Assembly (NCBI GenBank): GCA_037043015.1
Contig: CM073325.1
Coordinates: 12,565,001-12,629,000 of the forward strand
DNA: 64,000 nucleotides
Direction of reading: 5' to 3'
Source of the DNA: Bryum argenteum
Lineage: Eukaryota > Streptophyta > Bryopsida > Bryales > Bryaceae
Shown here: positions 49,790-61,275 of the stretch, in pieces
Numbering within the stretch: the first letter of the stretch is position 1
How the letters are laid out: every line of letters starts with the position of its first letter
The notes under the pieces: model-generated
The model's database searches: none
Told to the model about the DNA's origin: nothing
Seen by the model: the letters and a program-made list of their open reading frames with translations, nothing else
Made by a program: the position numbers and the translations under genes

Positions 49790-50018
49790 CTACGAGCGTT
49801 TTTCGGAGCCCCATCAGGCAATAGGATTTTTTCTTCGAAATTTGTGGAATTCTCTATTTGGAGCCCGGTGGCCGTTTTTGATAATTTTGAATTCAAATTT
49901 GAGGTCTGCGACCCCAAATTACCATCGACAGCCCACTCCTTGGCATTCAATGCCTACACATCAAAAAATTAGGGGCTCATTATCCATCCCCTCCCTGGAC
50001 TCCGAAAAACGCTCGTAG
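49790..50018. mobile_element. Short element with 19-bp perfect terminal inverted repeats
   Basis: CTACGAGCGTTTTTCGGAG at 49790-49808 and its inverse at 50000-50018 enclose 191 bp of non-coding DNA. No clear target duplication. It lies about 770 bp upstream of the triple SRPBCC gene. Confidence 0.6.
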
Positions 50019-50785
50019 TACTAAAATACAGAAATCCCAACCACGGCCCACGAGTATTGCAAGGGATGGCATACATCTACAGATGATTCACATCACTGAA
50101 TAAGTTCGTCTGAAAATGCAAGTGGCACCGATCCCTGAGTCACATCCCGATCGCGATGGGATCGCTATGGCTCCTCGTCCCACGAGTTTCATGTGTTCAT
50201 GCAAATCGGAGCATGTGTTCACGGGCAACACCCACAGCCACTAAGAAGCCCCGAAATCACTTTAGGGCACTCGGAATAGACTCGCGGATCACGCTTTACT
50301 GCATTGGTTGCATTCAGACAGACTCATCACAATCGATGCGAGACGGTAGCCCCGTAAAGTTTCACACCCAAAAGTTATTGAATTTTTGGCCAACACTCAT
50401 TTGATGTGTGCTTCAATAAAATGTTGGATATCATGTAGGCAAGTCTGCCTAAAAGGCTTCACATAGATTGGAAAGCTCTCAGTCGACTTGGAATTCTACA
50501 GGAATATCTAAAAAGTGATGCCAAGCAGAGTCTGACGTTGGATGTGCGCATTTATTTGAAACAATGATTGCTCAAAGTGAAACAAAACGTTGGATACTTT
50601 GTCGTGCAGTTCAGAGCGCACTGACTGGCAGCAGTTGGGATATAAGTTCAGCCTCGACAACAGAGGAGTGAGGCAATGAGATTGCAGTACTAGATAGTTC
50701 TCTGTAGTTGAGTGGCAGCAACGAGAATCTCCACTATTACCGTACATTGTTGGGTGGAGCGTGCAGTCAATCCAGAGTGAACAAG

Positions 50786-53374
50786 ATGAGCGGAGTGTCA
50801 AGCTCCCCGAAGCCCGCGTCGACATCGACGCAGGAGGCTCATGGCTCCAAGCAGGCAACACACAAAGGTGCCCGATTTCTTCCAGTTAAATACTAACTAG
50901 CGGCAATTCGATCGCCGAGGACTGATTGATAGAAGTGTGCGCGCTTGAATGTTGCAGAGTCGAAGTGGACCGGGGGCTTGAAAGACATTCAGCTGGATTG
51001 CCCAGTAAAGATACTATGGGAGCTCGTAGCGGACTGGGCTCACTGGGATCGATTCTACCCTTCCGACCCATCCTTCCGCATGGTGTCGCTCATGATGGAA
51101 GGCGAGAATCGAAAAGTCGGCTGCAAGCGTTACGCCGAAGTGCTCAAGGACAATTACACCTCCGAACGCCTGCTCGCCCTCGACAATGCCAACTACTCCT
51201 TCTCGTACAACATGGAGGAGAATGTTTTCTGTGGCGGCCTCAAAAACTACGTCGCCAAAGTCAAGGCACTCATCTGTTTCCCTTTCACTCTTGCACACTA
51301 CTAGCTAGTACCAACTTCCCCAACTTCCATAGCCTATCGATTCGAACACCCGCATACAATCCCCCAAGTTTGCATTCTAGCATTGATGGCAACGAACAAG
51401 GAATTGTTGGCTCGGGAGGAGGCATTGAGGCAAGCCGTGATTTGCAGTTTCTACAATGTAAACGCTAGTGCAGGAACAGAGCAAGTGTCGGTGCTTGGCC
51501 GTGATTTGCAGTTTCGACATTGTATTTGCTTCAGGAACAGAGCCTATGTCGGTCCTTGGGCGTGATTTGCAGTGTACGTCTACAATGAATTTGCGACAGG
51601 GATAGTGCCTGTCGGTGCCTTTTTATTCTTCTTCCGGATGTAAGAGTGTTGAGATGTTGGACATGTGCGTGCAGTTTCGGGGCACGAGTGATGGCAAGAC
51701 GGTGTTAGAGCACTGGAGCTACGAAGTAGATCCCTTAACAACAATGACAAAGGAGGCATTCACGAAGTTCATCGGAGGCTTCTTGTCACAGAAGCTCGTT
51801 GCAGGCATGGAAGCGAAAGCGAAGTCGTTGGCGACAAAATGGACCGGAGGATTGAAGCCCATGACGCTGGATGCGCCTGTGGAGATCGTGTGGGATCTGT
51901 CCGCGGACTGGGCGAACTGGCAACAGTTCGTCCCCTCGCAACCCGACTTTCCACTTAAAGTTGAGCTTATTGAAGGCGAGAATCGGAAACTCGGGTGCAT
52001 GAGGCATGCCGATTTGGCCCCGGACGTCTTTACCGAAGAGCGCTTGATCGCTGTCGATAATGTGAGCCATTACTTCTCGTACAACATGGAAAAGAATATG
52101 TTCGCTGGCGGCATCCAAGGCTACATCAACAGAGTCCAGGTAACCACCATATCCATCCTCACATTCAACCCGCTCGAATCAATGTATGTTAGCAGTAGCA
52201 GGGAAGTTGTGATCCTGAGCATGTGGCTGTGGGTGTGCAGTTTAAAAGTACGAAAGATGGCAAGACGTTGCTAGAGTCCGCGAACTGGGAGGTGGAACCG
52301 AAGACAGACATGAGTTATGAAGAATGGGATAACTTCATCACGGGCTTTTTGACTCAGAAAATTTATGGCCCCATGGAAACCGTAGCTAAACGGAAAGCTG
52401 CCGGTACGATTCGAATCTGTGCTACTATCGGACTTGAATGCTAGATTACTCTACCCCGGTCAATAACACCTGAAAATATCATGTAATTAAACATCACCTA
52501 TCACCTACCATAGCAGTGCTCAAAATGAACAATCCTCTTCTTAATGCTAAAAACAAATGCTGTTGTAACATTGATTCTCCTCCTGGACATTGCTCTTCGA
52601 ATCTTGTGAACCGAATCCTCTTCGACTATTGATAGAAGTGTAGGTTCTGTTGCCGATGATGTTTGATTGTTTGATATGTGCAGAGAGATGGAAGGGTGGG
52701 CTGGAGCCCATGAAGTTAGATTGCAAGATCGAGCAATTGTGGGAACTGGCGTCGGACTGGGCACACTGGGACCGATTCTACCCATCGGCTCCAGACTTTC
52801 CCATGGTCTCGACTCTTCAGCAGGGCGTGAACAGATTCGCGAATTGCAAGCGCTACGCCGAAGTGGCGAAAGGCCAGTGGACTACCGAGCGGTTGCTGGC
52901 CATCGACAACGACGACCACTACTTCTCGTACAACATGGAGGAGAATGTGTTCTGTGGCGGCCTCAAAAACTACGTCGCCAAAGTCAAGGTCCGTCAGACA
53001 CAAATTCAAATACCCTCAGCCTCTTGGAAAATTGGACGATTGACATTTTGACATTTTGACATTGCAAATATGTCGTCTTGCTACATAGAGTTCATGGTAA
53101 ACTTGCTTATGTTATTTGAGGTTTACTGATGGGGGATTGGGTGCAGTTTCGGCGTACGCCTGATGGGAAGACGAAGCTGGAGTACTGGAACTACGAAGTG
53201 GATCCTGTTGCGGGCATGACTTACGAGGATTTCAGCAAATTCATTCAGGGATTCCTATCGCAGAAGTTGGTGAAGGGCATGGAAGCTGAAGCTAAGAAGA
53301 TGGAGCAGGCCAAACATCACGGTGGCGGTCATCACTTTCTGCATGATCTCCTTCATCGTGACAGCAAGAAGTGA
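50786..53374 (+). CDS. Triple-unit SRPBCC (Bet v 1/START-like, polyketide cyclase-type) protein, 6 exons
   Basis: Exons: 50786-50867, 50958-51265, 51675-52139, 52241-52403, 52684-52988 and 53147-53374, giving 516 aa in one frame. The protein is three tandem copies of a unit of about 155 residues, starting near W31, W186 and W342. Each unit has W(T/K)GGL, an LW(E/D)L.(A/S)DWA.W block, EGENRK(V/L)GC or an equivalent, ERL(L/I)A(L/I/V)DN, (F/Y)SYNME, and a distal F(R/K).T.DGKT.LE block. The order EGE..VGC.RY / ERL.ALDN / SYSY matches plant lachrymatory-factor-synthase-like SRPBCC proteins, small folds with a hydrophobic pocket. Ligand or reaction is unknown. No signal peptide is evident, so it is probably cytosolic. 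The C-terminus is His-rich (KHHGGGHHF) and basic. Each unit keeps a phase-0 intron at the same place after the (K/Q) preceding F(R/K). The first of these has no good GT donor (see findings). Three separate genes are unlikely because the exons join in frame with no start or stop between units. Confidence 0.86.
51395..51625 (+). repeat. Intronic tandem repeat containing acceptor-like motifs
   Basis: Within intron 2 of the triple SRPBCC gene a unit of about 65 bp is repeated about three times. It has the shared core CGTGATTTGCAGTTTC (the last copy is CGTGATTTGCAGTGTAC) and GGAACAGAGC..GTCGGT. The core resembles the real acceptor plus exon start, GTGCAG|TTTCGG, at 51674/51675. Confidence 0.7.
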
Positions 53375-55009
53375 TGTAGATTGTTGATATCATTGTAAGC
53401 ATATAACCTTATAGTGGCAAAATTATTCGCCATTTTGACATGAATTTCATCGGAGAAAGCATGTGAAGTCAGAGAGATTGGTTTTTGTATGTGCACAGAC
53501 TCTGTAAGTTACATAATCATAGTTTGTAGTCTCTATTTTGTTAAATTGGTGATATTACTTTAACCAATTTCACATGTATTTATGCGGAAGAAATATGGTT
53601 GTGTCTATACAGTGCCAAATCTTCGCCATTCACTTTCTTCTCTGAAAATTGTCATTCCTTCCTTCTCCTTACTCTGCTAGTTTTGGTTAGATCTGAAAAC
53701 ATCCTACCAGCCTTGCATACGAGGCGAGAGGAGCACATAGTCTGTCTATGTTCTCCATGACTGACATCTTTATCTCCCATAATGAATATGGCGAATTCGT
53801 GGTGTCGGCATGTTTTCGTAGCAGATGAACGCACTGACAATCGATTCAATGATATTGATTAAACTGTGCTCCTCCGTCTGGTACAGACCCATGGTATCAA
53901 TTCTTTCTTGTCAGCACCGACATGGCACCCTTAATTTCTTCAAGAGCAGTGACAGACATCGATTGGGCTCTAAAACCAGATGCAGTTTTAACTAAGGATG
54001 TTTGTGGGTACTTGTCACGTCGTAAACAATGGTGATAAGTATTTATTGTTGTGCTTGTATCGCCATAGCTTGTGGCTAATCTGCCATTGAGATTTATCCA
54101 CTTTCAATCTGCTCACCTCGTCCTTGGTTGCTAGTTTCATTCACGCACAAAGCGACCCGGGGTGTTGTCTTATCATACAAAAATTCATACAAAATTCTTG
54201 TTCATTTTCATTTGTCAGACACAGTTTCGATGAGATGTACATTTAAGGCGTCATCAATGTATCAAATGTACATCTCATCTACATTGTGTTTATCAAATGA
54301 ATAGGAAATTTGTCTCATAAGACAATACTGACGGCAAGTGGAGTTACGAAGTGAGATTTGAAATTACGAAGTGAGATGTGAAGTTACAAAGTGAGATGTG
54401 AAGTACAAAGAGATTGGGCAATTCCATTGACATGGCAATATTCCAAGTTCCAAGTGTGATTGTGACATTTTAGAGCTTTCATTTTGTCACGTAGTACTCA
54501 CTTCGGTGGGATATCTGATTATCCTTTCAGATAGTCTTATATGCCACTCTCGAGCACCCATTACTTCTATGTAACGTTACTCTCCATGTAATATTACTTT
54601 CTTTCTTTTATTAAAATCTAACCATAGTTACCGGAGTACGAAGAATGTGATGTATTTGTTCCAATAATCTTTCAAATACATATGAATTTTTTGAACTTCT
54701 AAAGTATATAGAATCTTTTGATGTCTTGTACTTACAAGTACAGAAATGATGACGGGTACTGACAAGTACAAAAAAAGACTTTGTAAATACGTATGAAATT
54801 AGCTGGAAATACATAGCCAAAGTTTTAAAATACAAGAATATCCTTGTTCTCCGGTAACTTTGATTTTAACTCCTTCAACGGCTATTTCTACAGAATATAA
54901 CCATTTAACCAAAATTGAGGTTTATAAGGATAGATAGATAGAAACTCCGGTCCCTTTCTAAGGGGCCGGCGTGAATGAAGTGTCCGTTCGTAATGCTAAT
55001 ATCCCGATG
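53375..55009. other. 3' flank of the triple SRPBCC gene
   Basis: No gene is seen. Besides the small inverted repeat at 54222, only short AT-rich repeats are visible. Confidence 0.35.
54222..54285. repeat. Small inverted repeat
   Basis: GATGAGATGTACATTT and AAATGTACATCTCATC form a 16-bp inverted pair about 25 bp apart, followed by a run of short GTGAGATGTGAAGTTAC direct repeats near 54350-54405. Confidence 0.6.
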
Positions 55010-55290
55010 GCCACCGGACAAGGGGAAATTCGAACAATACTACTTCCCCCTCTCGAGGGTGGACACTATAACTACGCTAGTTTCTAGCCTAGTTACTAGT
55101 GCCTTGAAGATACTTGACATAGTATCCCCCCAAAGGGCTTTGAGGTACCCATACAACAAGGTCCAAAGACCCCCCACAATAGTTGGGTGGACTATAGTGG
55201 TCAGCACCACGCCGGCATGGGGAATAGAACCCACGACCTCCTCATTGGGGGCCCAAGCCCTAACCACCAAGCCAAGGCTTGTGGTGCCTG
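55010..55290 (-). mobile_element. tRNA-derived SINE-like element
   Basis: The minus strand carries TGGCTTGGTGG (box A type, 55264-55274) and GGTTCTATTCC (box B type, 55221-55231), 32 bp apart. A body of about 200 bp follows. The segment ACTAGTAACTAGGCTAGAAAC has a diverged relative near 23805-23825. Overlapping frames on both strands are not genes. Confidence 0.55.
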
Positions 55291-55299
55291 GTTTATAAG

Positions 55300-57158
55300 G
55301 ACTTTATATTACACAACGTAATGAAGGGACTGGAAGTTGAAGCTCCCAAGTGAACCTGAAGCCCAATATTCCATCAGTAAATGCTCATCACGGTCATAGC
55401 CTATAGTGAGCAACATCTCCAAGTAAGAGCACTCTTGGCATAGTAAGGATCATCTTCTATAGTACTAAGGGAGAGTGCTAAAAAATGGCTCAAATCTCAA
55501 ATTTCCCAATTGTGGTGAAGATAACAATGGAAGCAATTTTCATGCATAGGGAAAATAAGTGGAACGACAGTCAAAGTGGATTTAAGATTTTTGGACTCTT
55601 CTGCAATTTGCTATGAATTTTTGAAGGTGAACCTATAGGTGTTACTAAAACAGTGCCCTAATTTTGCATGCCATAATGTTTGCCATGCTACTGTTGAGTG
55701 AAGAAGCTATTATGTCCCTTTGGATTTTGAAGACTAGGGCTTTGTTATTAGTATAGCTCTAGTTTTGAGCACTCTCCATTGAGAAATCCCATGATTTTGT
55801 GACTATTATGTAGAGGATCACTTAAAGTTCAAGTCAAGCACTTCAACAACTCTCTCACAAAACTAGTAAGAAAGAGAATGACCTACAACCCTCAAAGGTC
55901 CAATGGGAGGAGTAGATTAGTGACAAACTAACAGTAAACCAAGAATATGTTCTGCTCTTCAATTTAGCACACTAAGAATATGTTCTGCTCTTCAATTTAG
56001 CACGATAAGTAAAGGCATGTTTTGAGAATCCAACCGTATGGATGTGACAATTAATGTGCACTATGTCTGGAGTATTTTTGGGGGAGTAACCAACCCCAAG
56101 GTTTTTGGTTAGATTGCATGAAAAGAAACCACAAGACAGTAGTTTACATTAGTTGCAGGTTCTTGACATTTTTAGAGAGATTCCAGTGACACCATGACCC
56201 AAAAAGTGTATATATGTTGTGCATGCCTCAAAAAAAATGCGGAGAAAATTCTTGAGCCAATTGATTGCAATCCAGGTTTAGCTTCTCATTCGTATTTTCA
56301 TACGTTGTATCTAATTCCACACTAAAATCCTTGTAGATCATAAGGTATGTCACAAATTGAGGCGAGCAATGTATTGATTGTAAGCTATTTTTTTAAATAC
56401 AAACTTCCTTTCAGAGTGGTCTCCAAGGTACATACCAAAAGACATGCAAATACGCAAAAAACACAAAATATTGGCCACTGACACCGACATGCTCAGACCT
56501 TCAAGGGTTAAGTAACCAATAAAATAAATGCATGTTCCACACTTCAATAGTCCCTCTTAAGTGCTTCTATCCTAGGAGAGGATAGGTTATAATATCACTT
56601 TCATAATGAAGTTATGGGTTGATTTTCACTATGGTGGAGACAATCACGAATGAGTAGTTACCATGAGATGTTGACTCACTTCTGAGATGTTGCTGCATAG
56701 TCACGAACAATTTCCTTAAATGTCCGCAATATTTTGCTAAAGAATAATTTGGAGCAAAAGTATACATTTTGGAAGTTTTGTATCAACCTAATGTCATGGA
56801 AACTTGCAATTTTTCTCATCTTGTGCTCATTGTGCTCCTTTTAGTTGCCTCTCCGCAATAAACTTGCTAACTCTCAATCTTTGCTAGTTTGAAGAAGAAG
56901 CTCCTCCACAATTTTGGGTTTGAAACCAACTAAAGCTTCTTGGTGAGCTTGCCTACTAGAAATAAAATAAAACTCAAGTTAATAAGATAGGTTTCTAGTA
57001 CTTCTTGTAAAAATTCGCAATAGGGTAGACTGTAAGCAAGTTACTATGATTCCAAAATCTCTACCCAAGTTATTTGTCTAAATCTTTATCAAAGCCCAAC
57101 AATTTTTTCACTCACTAAATCATAACGTTTTACTTATATTTGTATGAGCAATTAGAAA
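55300..57158. other. AT-rich intergenic DNA
   Basis: A short duplication (AAGAATATGTTCTGCTCTTC near 55940 and 55975) is visible. No gene or complete element is supported. Confidence 0.35.
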
Positions 57159-57162
57159 TTAA

Positions 57163-57710
57163 CCCCAAAGGCCTAAGCGTGTCTTTGAGCCTTCAAAACC
57201 AAAAAGTGCGATTTTTGACCACTTTGTGTAAGTTGAGTTATGGTTCATTATATTTTGTTTTTTGGTGTTTCTAACCGTGAAATTTCCAAAATGACTATTT
57301 GCACTAATATCACGTCAAATTTCAACCATTGAATCTTTATTATTTGTGAGATCATAACGTTCAAAGTTAATGTGTCACCTATTTTTGCAAACTTTGAAGC
57401 TTGCTCTTATAAATCTTGAAGGTTGCCCTAGTAGAATTGACAAGAGGTCAAATCATTTAAACACTCCTAAATTATTATTTTTTTTAAAAATAAAAAAATA
57501 ATAATAATAATAATTACCATGCTGCCCTAAACTAAATTTGCATGACAAAATTCTGAGTTTGAAATTTGACCTTGCAAACTCTCACACACACACCTTGTAG
57601 TATAGTAAACATCTAGTATGAATCTTAGGCAAACAAATTTATTTTAATGCCTTCGTCTATGCTGTCTAGAAAAGCATAAGCCCATTTCGGGTTGCTTAGG
57701 TTTTTAGGAA
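57163..57710 (-). mobile_element. TTAA-flanked element, family 2, shorter copy
   Basis: 548 bp between TTAA at 57159-57162 and 57711-57714. The ends read CCCCAAAGGCCTAAG and TTAGGTTTTTAGGAA. The interior shares the AACCAAAAAGTGCGATTTTTGACC-type block and GAGATCATAACGTTCAAAGTT with the other two copies. Confidence 0.65.
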
Positions 57711-58341
57711 TTAAGATAATCTGTCTTTACTTTATATGTGAGCAAAGTTAGTGTAAAAAGATCAATAACTTCACTTATAAAAGATTGCATGAGCTCCTCA
57801 ATTATTTATTCCTTTCTGAACAATCAATTGTATTAATCTTAAAGAGTATTTATTGTAAGATGTTATGGTTCAATTTAACCCATACACACAAAAATTCTTT
57901 AAAGTCCACAAGTAAAATTAAAGGTAATTTATTTAAATCTCAATGGTATAATCCTCTGATAAACTTATTGTAGGTTATGTTTACTGAATTTGATTTCATA
58001 AGGCCTCAAAGATTGCAAGATTATAAGTTATTATTAAAAAGAGAATTAATAAAATAATAGGTCATAATTTACTTAATTAAAATAATTAAAAATGTCCACA
58101 AAATGACTAAAACTTAGTAATTATTTTAAAGCCTTCCACACTAGTAGAATTTTGAGAATACCCGACAACTGAAAGAATTCATTTTGATGTCACTAAAGAG
58201 ATTATTTAAATATGCACTCTTTTGTTATTACAAATAAGTCTTTCTAGATAAATATTAAACAGTTTTTTGTTCAAGAGTATCAACGTACTTGGTATCTTGT
58301 TTTTTAATGGCAAAACCCCAACACAATAACACACCTTTTAG

Positions 58342-58753
58342 TTACAGCGTTTACACAGCCAGCTGCTCCTGCTGGGCCTACCAAGCCTGCTAGGGCTGCT
58401 GGGTGTGTGCGTTTACACAGGCTTCAGCAGGAGCGGCTTTAGCGGCAGACCTGGCAGTTACGATGGATCATAATCCGGAGGTAAGGGGGCCGCGAGCAGC
58501 GAGCAAACCCTAATCAATGTACAAGTTTTGTGCAGGGCAGTGGGGCCGAGGTTTTTACTGGACAGGGCCGAGGGTTTACCTGAATCCGCAATTGATGTTG
58601 TTCTTGGACTATTTGGGAGCCTGCTGAGTCTGCTGCCGCAGCGCAGCAGCTCCCAGAGAGTTGGCTACCTGCCAGGCATTAAAACCGGACTCATGGACTG
58701 AAGCTACAATTAGTAACCACCAGCAGACCTGACAGGCAGTGTAAACGCTGTAA
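58342..58753. mobile_element. GC-rich terminal-inverted-repeat element (412 bp)
   Basis: TTACAGCGTTTACAC at 58342-58356 and its exact inverse at 58739-58753. The interior is GC-rich with CTGCTG- and CAGCAG-rich segments and an internal repeat of GCGTTTACACAGGC. CAGCG-type ends would suit a hAT element, but no 8-bp duplication is seen. No coding frame of note. Confidence 0.65.
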
Positions 58754-58759
58754 GTATTA

Positions 58760-60160
58760 CATGTTAATGATTTAATAATAAGAAAAACTTTAAAAAATTC
58801 ACTTTAATTTATTATGGTACACAATTACAGTAACGAGGCACAAAAAAATTTGGTGACATCAAAACAACATAGAAATAAAAAAACATGAAGATTACAAAAA
58901 ACAATTAGGAATCGAAAGAACTCCACAACATAAGTCACTAGTACAAAAGTGTCTACTGGCAATCGACTAAAACACCTGCGAGTTTGTTTAGTCGAATTTA
59001 CCAAAATGAGCGACATGAAGTATGAGCGAGGAGACGTGCGGAATGACAAATGTACAGTAAATGTCATTTGTCATTGTTTCGAATTGCATTGCAGTATCCG
59101 CCAACCTGAAGCCTTATTTTGTTAAAATGGGATAGGAGAGATGGTGGAGCGTCTCTTTTATCGATTCCTTGTGACCTTTAAAAAATGTTCTTCATCAATC
59201 CTTGACTTTATTGGAAGCTCAAATTTCATACAAAAGGTACTTAGCTGACTGAGATGGTATGACAAATAATCAACAGTCAGAGATTGTTTATCGGTAACTA
59301 GCTCAGTTTGAACATACAAGGGCATGGCAAAGCAAAAGATACCTTACATTCTATATCTCACTTGTCGATTGCGCACTTGATCTGTGAGGCTAATGGAACA
59401 AGTGATATCTCTAAATGAATTGATTTATGGCGGAAAAGCTTGGAAGTATTGTAGGAAAAGCATGAAAGCAGCTACCGCTCTGAGTGGGAAGCTTGCGCAA
59501 CTTGCAGTGCTAAAGACATGAGGCAAAGAAAAGTGTGAATTTCAATATTAATGGCTCAAGAGTAGTGCCAATGGATTGCCGCATGCACCAATACGTTACT
59601 TTCAGGCTCTGATGTCTTTGTGGTCAATTCTCAGGACAATTTTCTACTAATGAGTAAACTCGAAGGGGAGAAGGAACACCCTCCACTCGCATGTTCAACC
59701 CATCTCCCCCTTTAAAAGCGACTTTTATGCGATTCTCTTATAATCAATAGCGAGGTGTAACAAAAGCACTTTAATTAAATTTTATTCTAGTAGGACTCGT
59801 CATATTTTTCTCTACTGCTTTACATTCAAGTAGATTAATTTTTTTGAAGTTTGGTAACATGGATCAAGAATCTTCAAAAAATTTGGCTCTTCAAATTTTA
59901 CTTATTTTTGGCAATCCTACCCATGACGTATCTTTCTATGTTTTCAAACCTTAGAGATCCTTGTTACACATTTTTCAAAACTAACGTCTTTCCCATTTTT
60001 GACTTCACCATTATCAGTCTAACTATTTTGAAAATTTATTTAATCATAGGATCTTGAGTCCAGAATTTATTCCTACCCATACGCCAAAATTAAGAAAGTG
60101 TATATTCTCCAATCATGAAGGTGGCAAGCCCTTGAAATTAATATAGAACCCGTATTATAA
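58760..60160. other. Intergenic DNA, nothing recognised
   Basis: No motif-bearing frame, RNA gene or repeat end was found in this stretch. Confidence 0.35.
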
Positions 60161-60164
60161 AGTT

Positions 60165-60350
60165 AGTGTGTTCTTTTGTCATATTCACTGACAATTTTAT
60201 CTTAGCATGGGCCCATTCCACTAATTCCCATGGTTCCCATAGCCCCCAAAGTACATTTTCTTTCTTTCTTCGCTATGAGAACCATGGGAACTAGTGGAAT
60301 GGGCCCATGCTAAGATTAAATTGTCAGTGAATATGACAAAAGAACACACT
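60165..60350. repeat. Fold-back element with 77-bp arms
   Basis: Nearly perfect inverted arms, 60165-60241 and about 60273-60350 (AGTGTGTTCTTTTGTCATAT... and its inverse), around a pyrimidine-rich loop of about 30 bp. Confidence 0.8.
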
Positions 60351-60913
60351 CAACTTGCTATTTCAATTAATCATGAATGAACATGGGAAGTGACCCGTAA
60401 TGTTCACCCTGAAAAGTGACCCTTCAAAAAATATGGGTAGCTACAGTGAAATTATGGGGTCGGGTCTCACATGTGAGTGCGCCTTAAAGTACATGGGAGT
60501 TTTTAAATGAGTTGGCTCATATTTAAGTAGGATATCGTATTAGGTTAAAGTAGTAAATAAAAAAGAAAACTACTAATATCCAAATAAAATGAGAACAAAC
60601 CTTAAAAACTAATCTTTTGTTTGCTACCCTATTGGAGATTTAAAGTAAAATGTTTCACAATTCTAATATTGTAAGTCCTATTTCTATGAAGTTAGTTTCC
60701 CACGAAGCTCTTTCAATTTTATAAATCGATAAAAAGAAATCTTGAAGTGAGCAAAGTCACTTTGAAATTTTAAAGAACCTTTGCACATAAATCAATCAAT
60801 AAACTTCATATTAATAATTTAAAACACAAATGAAAAGAAGTATCCTTTACTACAGAAAGATTAAAATTACAACTTCTTCTTTCTTCTTTAACCAATTAAT
60901 GTATTCATCATTT

Positions 60914-61071
60914 GATAGCAATACATACAGTACATGAACGAGAGTACATGAACTAGAGTAGTGTCCGATAGCAATACATACAGTACATGAACCAGAGTAC
61001 ATGAACTAGAGTAGTGTCCGATAGCAATACATACAGTACATGAACCAGAGTACATGAACCAGAGTAGTGTC
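60914..61071 (+). repeat. 53-bp tandem repeat, three copies
   Basis: The unit GATAGCAATACATACAGTAC... starts at 60914, 60967 and 61020 with very few changes. Within each unit AGTACATGAAC is itself doubled. Confidence 0.9.
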
Positions 61072-61263
61072 CTACTCGGCGAGGGTGATTTAAAAATTCA
61101 AAGAGATCCAAAACTCAAATCTATCTCCAACTTATGCCACTCCACGTTATAGCACAAATGGGCTTTGCATAGAAACCATCAAGCAATGTTTTTCTCTCAA
61201 TTGATGAATATATTGATTGGTAAATAAATAATCTCCAAAAAAAACCCAACAACCACTGCATTA

Positions 61264-61275
61264 GTCCTCAATTAT
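61264..61275 (+). repeat. LINE target-site duplication, left copy
   Basis: GTCCTCAATTAT abuts the A-rich tail of the LINE. An identical 12-mer lies at 63244-63255 at its truncated 5' border. Confidence 0.75.

Noticed and set aside
54975..55298. Open frames on both strands near 55 kb
   Set aside because: They coincide with the tRNA-derived SINE and carry no domain.
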